IMG/VR virus record: IMGVR_UViG_3300027754_003437 | Coordinates: 62,001 to 126,000 of that record | DNA length: 64,000 nt | Strand: one strand, 5' to 3' | Source of the DNA: a virus | Shown here: piece after piece, positions 37,955 through 49,900 of the stretch | Numbering within the stretch: the first letter of the stretch is position 1 | Layout of the letters: the number at the start of each line of letters is the position of its first letter | Translations under genes and position numbers: made by a program | Notes under the pieces: generated by a model | What the model saw: only the letters and a program-made list of their open reading frames with translations | Databases searched by the model: none | What the model was told of the DNA's origin: nothing

Positions 37955-40900
37955 TTATAACCCACGCAAGAACCTTGCGGCTTGTGTTTGGGTGTCTTGT
38001 AGCGCAATTCCATCGCTGGCAGTGCCGTCACCGGGTGCGTACCAAGTAACGCCCTGGCGCACTAAAATTGTTACTTCTACGCCTGCGGCAGGCGGTAGTA
38101 GTGGTGGGAAGACGTTGGTGTCTACAATGAATTCCACAGCCAATGGATCATAGTCTGTTACAAAATAACGATAGCGACTTTCAGCGGTGGTATCGCTGTA
38201 GGCATACTGACGTTGCCCACCAACATAAACTTCAATTGCCGGAGTTTCACTGCTAGAATCCAGAAAGTCCTCAAATAATATACTGGGTGCATAGAATGTT
38301 GTGGTGCTGTCATCTCCTGTACTAGTATCGCTCACAATGTAGTCTTGGAATTGTGAGGGCAACAAGTTGCCGCGACCTGTGTCATATATGTCAGTACCAG
38401 CACTGTGATCTGCGGCGGCAGTGCCAGCGGTTCCACGCATGAGTCCTGAAATGACATTTGCCACTATGTCCCTTGCACGATACATCACACGCTCGCCATC
38501 AATTGTGACCACACCAAAAATTCCTGTCTTACGCACAGGGTCAAGATCAGGTTCGCTCAATTGACCAGCGTTTGTGACATAAGCAATACTAGCAGTGCTT
38601 GATAAATCTTGTGCTAGGGTTGTGGTAGTTGCTTCAGTAATTCTGTAAGTTGCTTGTACTCCACGCATGTCTTGGAATATGCGGAATGCCATAGCATCTG
38701 GCACCACACTATTGGTATATTCTTCAATGACCATAATATCAGTTGTGCCAATTACGCCACCAGAGTATATTAAATAATCACCTTCCACAGTATAATCAAT
38801 ACCTTCAAACAGTCTATTACCATTTAGTGTGGCCCACAATCTGCTGGCTTCATTTAGGCTTCTTTCTAGATAGAAATTATTAACAGATATAGTGGTCCCT
38901 ACAGAATAATCATATGATCCTGGGGTATCGCTCACTGAGGCGGCATCATAAACTGTGGTGTCATAACCTTCAGTAAGCGTTAGGCCTTCTGTAACCGGGC
39001 CTTGAAACACCAGAGTCAACGGCCATTGTTGCGACGTATCATTCCAGGTAGTCACTGCAAACACGTCATTCAAGTTTACTGTGGCGCTGATTTGCGCTTG
39101 GTTTCCAACAATCGCATAGTCTGCCTGAGTGTTCACAGCAATCAAAATTCTTGCGCCGCTGGGTGGAGGGGTAAAGAACACAACCTGACGACCTGGTGTG
39201 TTGTTGCCGGTCCAAGCAGTCACAGCATAGTTGCCCTGAGTGGACCCAACGTTTTGAACCTGTAAAATATTATCTATCCAAACATTAACATCACTATTGG
39301 CATTGATTGCTGATTGACTGTAGTTGCCGCGTTGTGGTAACCCAAAACTCACACTAGAGTCGTCGCCAATCCATTCAATTCCTGCCGGCGGCCGCAATCT
39401 CAATCCGTTACGAGTGATTACAGCATTGGCTGAATTTGAACCTTGCACACTGTTGGTTAATACTATGATCTTGTTTGATACCATGTTGGCATCGGCCACT
39501 TGATATTGAACCTGTGGGGTACTCCATGAGTATGCAGTGGATGCTTGCCCTGTTCCTGATCCAGCGCCTGTGGCTACAAAACTCACACCCACGGTACCTG
39601 ATGCGGCACCAATAGCAGTCCAGTTGGTTGTTCCAACCGTGGTAATTGTATAGGACTTGCCTATTACAAAATATCCTGCATCTACAGTGTTGGTTCCAAA
39701 TATCACCATGGCAATGCCATCTGTAGCACCATAGTCGGTACCAAAGTCTACTAGACTTTCTAGTGTAGGAACAAATGCAAACCAATACAGCACGTTGGTG
39801 ATGTTTATACCAACTGGCACATTTTGCAAGGCGCGATAGTAGATGCCACTATTATTCACAATATCAAGTTTGCCGTAACTATCTAGTATATTCCAATTTG
39901 CGCTGTCAACATACGGTTGCCAGGTCACGCTGTCAACATTTTCACCATTTACAAATACCGCAATGCTGACAATTTCTGCTGTGTTAACTGGAACTACCAC
40001 TGTCTCACCAATATCGCCGCCGATGTAATTGGCACGGTACAACTGACTGCCACCCCCCAATTCAAACACATTGATCTGGAACTGATCTCCAGATGTCAAG
40101 GTCAGTAAAGAAACTGTTTGGTTGATCCAGTCAACAGTATAATCAATGTCAAGTGCAAGGTCTAAGCCAGTGGTGATATTGCTGATCAGGACCTGTACAG
40201 GATGTTCTACTGTGCCTGCCCAACTGTACGCTGTTTCAATGGCAGGGTCGTATGTGTAGCGAATTATGCTCCATTGGAATCCGTGGCCGTCTCTGTTCCA
40301 GTCTGCGCCTGGACGAGTATAAACACGGAAATCAAGAGTGTCAAATTCTGCGCCATTGATCAATTCTTCAGGAGAGTGTCCTTCATACAAGCCAATGAAC
40401 TGGCCGCCATCAACATTGATATCTGTGGGCAGTTCTCCCAGTGTGGTATCTGTAAATTCACTAGAGTATGTGGCATCTATGCTCAGTGGATCGCGCAAGA
40501 AGTAGTCGCCGTAAACTTGTACACCAGGATAGTCAACCCCATCGATTAACAAAGGCAATTCTAGTCCTGGCTGATTAACGCCGGGCACATAATAGCCCAT
40601 GGTACGGTCTACGCCAGTTAGTGTTCTTGCTGGAACCACAGTCCAGTCTTCAAGATTAAATTCTGGACCAACCACTGCGGTAGAATCTGTGGGTGTGGCC
40701 GACCACACACGATCATCATACCGTACCAGCATGCCAGACAAATAAGTACCATTTGGACTCCAGGTCAACACATCACTAAAATATTGGAAACGATCATATT
40801 TGATCACCGTGCGGAAACTGCGCACAAGATCATTGGTCATTATGGCATACGCTCTGGCCTCAGTGCCATTGCCACCGTCAAATGTGATTGTAGGGGTTTG

Positions 40901-43900
40901 ACCGTATCCTGATCCTGCATTGGTAACATTCACAGCAACTACCCGCCCCAGACTGCTGATCACCGCTGTGGCTTCTGCTGGTTCGGTTGCGTCGCCTGTG
41001 ATAATAACCACAGGTGGTTCTGTGTATCCTGACCCGCCATCAATGATTTCCACACTGTCTAATATCAACAAATAATTGCTGTACCATTGATTGTATGGCC
41101 AAGTTGACCACAGCGTACTGGTTGCAGGCAAATCACTTTGTGTATTGGTTGGTGAATTAAATGCATTGCCGTGATTGTACGGCAACAAGATTGGGCTTGT
41201 AAATTTGGCTATTTCCAACGTTGTGTTGTAATAGGCCGGCAAATCAAAGTCAGTTAAATCGCCAAAGAACTCATCGGCGCCGGTGTACTTCAAATTAAAT
41301 TCACGGATACTGACATGATATGGTTTGACTTCTTGAATATAGTCACTCACAAATTCTTGATTGTCAATGATGTAATTCTGATATGGGATCAATTGGCGAA
41401 TTCTGTGATCTACATCAATCAAACTGGTCTTGACCAGCCATTCAGGTGCAGAGAATTCGCTCAACACAAAGTTAAACATCAAGACCAAGGCCTTGTTGCG
41501 TTGTATTGCAAGATCATCAATCAACAATTCTTCGTTGATGGCTTGAATAATTTTTCTTGTTTCAATCACAGGCTCTTGGTCAAAATATTGTGCATCAAAT
41601 ACTTCAACATCAAAGCCAAAACGTCCCAGGGCATAGTCATATAGTTCTGCAGAGAATTCAATGGTGCCATCTTGCAGTGCAACTCGTTCAAACCCAAGAT
41701 CGGTTAGCAAATAAATTTCAAACTTGCCTTGTGCATTGGCAGTGACTTTAACACTACTACCAACCGGTAATATTAATGTAGTCAATGCGGAGTATGTGGC
41801 TACTTCGGCCACAACTTTGGTACTGGCATTATATCCTGGACGGTACCAGTTGATATAACTCCAATAGTCAGGTGTGTTGTATCCTTGCACTTGAGTCAAT
41901 TTTAAAACTCTTGTGTTGGCCTGCGTGTCGCTTAGTTCAACGGTGTAGACCGTCCACAGTCCATTGTTGCTACTGTCTGTGGTCACAAGATATTTGTAAC
42001 CCAATGGTATTGACCCGCTGGTGTTGGACCAGAACGGTGTTTGGAATCCTAGTATTTCTAAATTGGCCACCTGTAGGTTCCAATTGGTCACAGAGACGCT
42101 GTCTACTATTTCAGTTTGTGGAGGGATAGGTGCGCTACTGTTGAGTAGATTGAATGATCTACTTTCACTGATTGGATATTGTGCCAATACTGTGTTTGCA
42201 CGTTTTAAATAGTTTTTCAATGCCGCAAAACGATTCACAAACATACTTTGTCGTGGACGGAATTGTACACCATAACGTTCTGCTGGGTTCAAATTAGGAT
42301 CAGGAACTTTGTTACCAAATGTATCTACCCCGCACAAACTGTCTTGAAGTTTACGATACAGGCTGTCACTCAAGAAGCCATCGGCACGATCTTGTGGAAT
42401 CAGTTCATACTCAACGTGTACATTGTCATTTGTGTATTCTCGATCGTACTCAATGTTGATAATAGTATCGCTGGCTTCAATATAGTCAGCACTGTTGTAC
42501 AGAGCAACGGTGCTGGCATTGATTGGTGCTAGATAAGCAATACCACTAGCTCTGGGATCAGCAATGTAAGATGCAACTGTGCTGGCTGGTAAAGTTTTGC
42601 CCAGTTGTGTTGCAGTTACCGTGATACCTCTCACCCAGAAATAGTAATAGGTAGCAAAGGTTCCGTCTTGTGACAGATTGGTATTCACAGTATAAGATGC
42701 TGTGTTCAACGGAGTTCCTTCACCGGTGTAGGCGGAAGGAGGCGTTGTGCTTTGTATCCACTGATACACATCAACTTCGCTGCCTGGGAACAATTGTGCC
42801 CAACGTCGAGAAGCATACACAACACTGTCTTGATTGGGATCAATAAATCTTACTGTACTGATGTCCCACCAAATTTCTCCCACGTGATCTGCAAACCATG
42901 TTGTGCCTTTGAGGTTGGACGGGCCTGTGTTGTAAGCGGCAGGATCCACTGCACCGACATAATCGATATTGGCACGTGCCGCGCCCAATATCTTGCCTTG
43001 CAGTGGGTTGATGAAGTCCAAGAACTGTGTTCTGGCGCTGGTGATTCTATCGTAAAAGAACACACTGTTCAACAGTCGAATATCAACAGTGGGCTGTTCA
43101 ATCTCTGCCACTGACCATGCTGGAGAACCAGTTGGGTTTTCAAAAACAAACACAGCACCAAAATTGGCGGTGCTATCTCCGCTGTCGTTCTTGGGTGCGC
43201 CAGCCATGAGCACACCCGAAGTGTAATTTACTGCGGCGCCAAATGTGTCATATGATTGGACTTGACTGTTGTTGATTTGTTGTCCAAATACAAATTTGCC
43301 TGGGTTAGTAACAGTCAGTGTACTGCTTGGCAAATAATCAAAAGTATAAATTGCACCACTTTGTACAATCACAGAGAAGAATATGGTACTGCCAGCATCA
43401 AAATAAGTTGTGCCATCATCAAATATAGTTTCAAGGTACAGCGTACCTCGTGGTGCGCCAACAACCAAGTTGATAGCATTGTCGTTGACACTGATGGCAC
43501 TACCAAATGCCGCATACTCCACAGGATATGGACTGGTAATCAACTGTGTCCAAGCAAATGTATCAAAGCCCAAAGTTGTAAATGCCGTGCCCACACTACC
43601 AGGTGCTACTTGTACCTTGTTGAACGGTGCGGCTGCCGCAGAATTTTTAACATTGATTGTTAGGTATCCAGCGGTACTGACTGTGGCCAACACGTTTGGA
43701 ACTGTAGAATTGATTGCGTTGGCCAGGCTTGCCACAGTGGTACCAGTCAGTACCACATCCATGTTGTTGACTCTAATGGTGTTGCCAACAGTGAATGTGG
43801 GATTGGCCACTGTGGCAGTGATTGTGCCATAAACTCGGCTTTGGTTTACAAAACGTTCAACCACACCACCTTTAAAAATCTGTTGGCTGCTTTGTGGTTC

Positions 43901-46900
43901 TCCCACATATAGACTGCAATTGTTGTCGCAAATTTCTACTGCTTGCCCAAAGTTTGAAAAGTTAGCCACGGTATTTTGCGAAACTGTTTGTAATAAATTA
44001 AATTGATTGGTCTCAATTTCAACTACATCGCCTACCTTGAGGTCACCCAAGATAGTAATTGTGTTTCCACTTACTGTGAAAGAGTTAGGTGCATCAATCA
44101 CGCTGTCAGTTTGATTGATGTAGAATTCATTGTTGACAATCACGCTCACAGGCGCAGTTGGTGCAGATCCTAGTACTGTGAAATTGGTGCTGGAAGAATT
44201 GCTATTGCAAATGAATCTTTGTACATTACGGTCAAACACATAAACTTGTCCGGCTTCCACGTTGCCATCAATTGTGATATAAGGAGTTCCCACCAGGACC
44301 TGGCGACCATCTGTAGTACATGAAATGCTGTGACCAAAGCGATCAGAAGCACCAAGTCCAGCCACAGTAAGAGTATTTGTATATTCAAAGTAACCGTTGG
44401 CTCTTACGATTATGATATCACTACTGATATATGATCCGGTAAATGTCACTGTTGTGCCTGCAAATGTGTAATCAATATTGGGTCGCAACAACGCTCCATT
44501 AACTTCAATACTGAATGAGTATATGTTTGTGGCTGTGAACAGTCCGGGCAAAGATGATGATGTTCCAGCAAGATTGTACGTTGCAGCCGAGTAGGGAATT
44601 TGAAAACTGTTATAACGTGCAAATTCAATCAATAATTGGGCAACAGCTGTGCCTGTGCCTGAACCTGCCCCGGTAGCGACGAATTCAACCCCCACAGTGT
44701 TTGAACTTGCGCCAATTGCTGTGAAGTCGGTGGTACCCAAAGTTAAAATTGTGTATGTGGCACCTGGTACAAAACTGCCTGCTATAGTATTTCCTGGTGC
44801 AGATGCAAAAGTAACTGTGCCGAAACTGCCACTGATTGTGTAGTCAGTTCCGACTGTTTGTATTTGTCCATTCAAGGTAACTTTGAGTTGGTAGTCGTTG
44901 TTGATTTGTATGGTATCATTGATAGTGTATGCTGTGGTCACTCCGTCGGCGATCGTTTTGATAACTTGATTCTGCCAATCAACATAGCCATATGCATGTA
45001 CGCTGTTTAGTCCTGGTGCGCCAATGTACATCCAACGCTCGTCTAGACTCATGGCCACACTGTAACCAAATTCTCCTGCACCAGTTAATAATGTACCGTA
45101 TGCCGCAGGTTGTGTGAGCAATTGCCATTGCCCAAAAGGAATAGATCCCGGAACTCCCAGTGTCGGGTCGCGATAGATCACACAAGCATAGCCGTTGTTG
45201 GCTTGGCTGCCAGATCCCAAACTAGCACTAGCACCGGCCACTGCCCAGGATTGATTGCCAAAGTCTATGGCATTACCGTATCCACGCACACCTGTTGCAT
45301 CTAGTGTGAGTATTGCATCGCCTGTGCCTAACGGACTTACAGGTGTGTACTGATCGCTGTAACTCTTGACGTATACATATATTGCGCCTTTTGAAGTACC
45401 TGTGTAAAATCCATAGTTTGGACTACCCACAAATGCGGCCAATTTGTTTCTGGCCTGTGCCACGCTGGCACCGTATTGTTCTCCAGCATCTAGCAGTACT
45501 GGATTTAGTGCAACAATGCTTGAGAACACATCATTCTTTTGCAACACTTCCCACAAGCCGTCACCGTTGTCGTCGACCCAAACTTTGGCGCCTGGCAAGA
45601 TATTTAGAGCATAAGGCAAACTGTCAACATCACTGGCCTGAGCCACTCGCATGGTCTGCAATGTGAATCCAATTCCTGTGCCATTGGCCACTGCACGATT
45701 GCTGGTAAATGCAAATGCAATGTTTACTGTGTCCAGATTGGGAACACTGAGTACCTGATATACTCCATTGATTTCACTGTCAAAGAATTTGATGATCAGT
45801 TTATCACCGGTTGTCAGGCCGTGTTGATCATTAAAAATCACACGACTTGTACCGTTCAGGTTGTCACAAACGTGTTGAATTTGTCCTGGTACTGCTTGCG
45901 CACGATAAATGTTCCAATCGTAATCGTTGATCTTGGCAACCCAGATACTGGTACCTACCTGAATTGAATCAATATTTGCTGCCAGACTTTCTGTGTTTGT
46001 TATGTCGAACACTGTGATATCAGTATCGTCAAGACTCACATAACCTGCTGTGGGTAACCCGATATCTGTGGGCAATTCAGTAGTGGTTGGAAGAATGTCT
46101 GTACTGGTCAGTTTGTAACTACTACGCCACACATCGGTCAAGTATATTTGTTGGTCTGCGGCACTTGCTTGTTGTGGCACAACCACTTGTACCAGGCTAG
46201 GATTTGCACTCAACAACGCACGGTTCAAACGCAATTCAACAAAACTACGATTGGCATTGGCACCATATGTCGCACGTTGTACTGCCCAGTTTTCATAGAT
46301 TGTGTAGTCAGCGGCTTCTTTACCTAGGTTGGCAGACTTGAACAAGTCTGTGGCCAGTCTAGTACCTTTGGTGCCTAGGAATTGTCTATAAACATTGACC
46401 TGACTCACATCGTCAAGATTCAACGCAGCCAGGTACTGACGTGGTTTGAATCCAATCAAGCCATAAGATAACAAATCATTGTCTGTTTCAATGTTGGCAG
46501 CATTGATGTTGTAACTGTTGGCCAGTTGGTCGGCTTTGTTGGCCAGGTTGGGTAACAATCCAAGTTCAATTTGTGTGTAGTCGCTTTGTGTCCAAGTATT
46601 GAAGTCAAACTTTACACTGGGTTGCACAATGGTCAGGGCCGACCAGTATACGTTTTTATACTTGACAATTTCGCCCTTGCTATAAGTTCTTAATCCTGTC
46701 CACTCTTGAACATTGTCTTGATTTAAAATAAATCCAGGAGTATCTACACTTCCGTTCCAGTCGCTGGTGGTCACTGCCACCAGTGTCAATCTACTTTGTC
46801 TTGCTCCAGTGACTGGATTATAAATCAAATCTCCAAACACGCTCTTGTTGTTCAGTACCATCATGTGTTCGTAGTTGGTAAATCTCAAATTGATATAACT

Positions 46901-49900
46901 GATGCTTTGTGTGGTCAGTGGCTGAATAGTGAATGTATTTCCCAGGCGAACAACATTTAATGAACGTGTGGGTATTTCGTTTGAATTTTGATCCAGTAAT
47001 AAGTTTTCGCTAGTTTCGGTCACAATGCTGTCGACCACTGCACCTGGTCGAGTAACAGTCAGCCCTCCAGCCAATGGATTCAAATTGATAATGGCATTTG
47101 TGCCCCAGCCTTGTTGGCTCCAGTACAAGAATTCCGTGACCATTCTTGGCCAGTCTAGTGTGTAACCATTGGCTCTGTCGGTAAATGTTAGTCCTTGGGT
47201 TTCCAACAGTTTGCCGTAACTCAGCAAGAAATCACTCACTGCGGTTTCATTCACAAACACAAATCCATACGGAACCTGTGTCACATTGTCTGAATAAAAA
47301 GTTGGTACAAGCACAGTGATACCGCCGGCGCTGTATTCTTGCAGTTTGCCCACTGCTTGGCTTTGTAGTATTTCAAAATACGGTTGTGTTGTGCCATAAC
47401 CAAATACAGCGTATCCGCCACCGTCAACTTTTTGCACAGCCACACTGCTGTATCGTATCTGATCAAACGGCTGATTTTTGTACAACAAGATGTTGTAACT
47501 TTCGTCTGGAATCGTCAGCGTTGTGTTGGTACTGTTGGGACTAGACTTCTCAGTAACCAATTTGACATATTGTTTGTCTGAGTAACTGGCCATTCTATAG
47601 CATAATCTAACATCCAATGCCGCAAGATCCGCAGTCAAAAGATCGGTTGAGTTGATACCTGTTTGTCTATTGTAATCTACAATCCAGTTAATGTAACTGG
47701 CTTTGCTGACGTCGTTGCCATACACTTCAATACCATTGGCATCCAATCTATACCGTTGATTATAGAGATATTGATTGTAGTCAGTATCGAACTTGTACAA
47801 ATCACGATCGGCAAACAACGCAAAGAACTCGGCCGGACGAGTAACTGCCAACACATGCATTACCGAGAAAGGATATGAACTGGAATTCCACCATGACGCT
47901 TCAACTGGGCCACCGTCGCCAATGGCCCAACTCTTTTGATATCTGGCGCTGACATTTTGATTCAATGGCACGCCGCCCACAACACTGTTTTGTGGGCTCA
48001 GCAACTCGCCTTCACCGCCTGTGGGTATGACCGATGTCAACCCCGGTCTTGCGTAATTAGGCTTGTAATAAGGCACAACAGGATCTGCCACAAGGCCGGC
48101 TTCCAAGTCGTCCCACAACACCAAGTTGTCTGCGGTATACGGCGCTGGACCATAACGATCTTGCCACCAGGTGGGTTCAATTTCTAAGCCCAACATTTCC
48201 CAGGGTGTGTACTCGGGCTGTTGAGTATCATAGAAGTAGCGATAGATACCGCGCCATGCGCCTAGTAAATTTTCGTTGTTGAGGCGGTTGGTAGTGCCAC
48301 TATAGTTCCAGGTAAACTCATTGGTGGCACTAAATGTTTGTTCTTTGTAATTTAGTTTGTTCCATCCGCAGTAACTCAACAAGTCCTCGGCAAAGATATT
48401 GTTAATTTCTTCAAAGGTATATCCTGTGTCACGGAACTGTCCGGGCAATACATTTTCTATTGTGAGAGGTACAGGGTTGCCATCTTGTTTGATATTGTTG
48501 TAGATTCTTGTTTCAAATTCTAGCAACACTTGGTCTCGTATGTCTCCAAACACCGGAGTTTCACTGCCGTCGTGTCCGATAATAAATTCGCCTGTGCCAT
48601 TCGAAGTTACCAGTGTTGTTATCTCTGGTTCATATTTTGGATACAGGCCCATTTTACTAGGAGTATTGGGTACAAAATTTCCATAGGTGGCACTGTATTC
48701 ATTGATTGTGACTGTGTCGCCAACTGCGAGAGTCGCTGATATTGTTAGTCTTGGGCCGTCGGTGGCCACAACATATTCTAGATCTCTGGTCAATATCTCA
48801 TCATTTAGATATACACAAAGTCCAAGGTAGTTGGCTGATGTGTAGTTGTACACTTGTACAGTATCAAATGTGGCTCTAGTGGTTAGACCCACAGTGTAGG
48901 TATTGCTATAACTTGTGACGCCTTGTGGGATCATGTCACTCCAGTAGAAAGGTTGAGTTTCTAATTTGCCCAGGGTGATATCTTGTATGGCTTGATCGAG
49001 AATTGTGGCAGTGGTTTTAAAAGCAATGTTGTTTTGAGTCAACACTGCATCCAGCATTTGCGCTTTGAATTTAGTATACTCACGGCTATTATATTGCAAA
49101 GATGCAAATATATTGTAACTGGGACTACGCATGAAGTAGCCAGCCAGGGTCAACGGTGCGCTTTGTTGTAGAATTTCAAGGCCGTACGGAACAATATTGC
49201 CAAGGTCACGACTGTTGTTTGATCCGTTGATTGGTCCGGTCAAGTCCAATAAGTTTTCACAAATGGTTTCGTAATGAGTACGAATAGTACCTAATGTAAA
49301 TGCAGGGCTGTTTGCATTGAGAGGATTACTTTGTAAATTATCTGGCACCTGATAAAAACCTACTGTGCTGGTTTGATCGCTCAATGCCAATACTTCAATA
49401 ATATCTGTAGGCAAGTAGGTGTTAGTCAGTGTAATAACTGTACTGTTTGTGCCAACAGTATAGGTATACGTGCTGGGATCAATAAACACACTGCCAACAT
49501 AGATTTTTATCACAGGAACTGCAATTACAGTTTGTGATGTCACTGCAATATCAAGTTTGAGACTCTGTCCTGTGTAAGTAAATTTAAACTGTTGATAGAT
49601 TTGTTGTTCAACTACCGCAGTTTGCCAACCAATTAACTTGTAATAAGTTACGCGATCTTCATACTCTCTTGCGGCGCCCGAACTGATAGGAGTTGCTGTG
49701 CTGACATTGTCAATTGTATAAGTGAATGTGTCAACGTACAGGTTGTTGTCAAACAGAATATCACCAACGTTGTTGATGTTAAGGTATTGTAAAGGAAATT
49801 GCAAAACGGTATCAAGTATGGTTGTGTCGCCCACAGCATAACTGAACAATTTTGAGCCCACAAAGTCACTGGATTGATACTTGACTCGATCGCCAAAACT

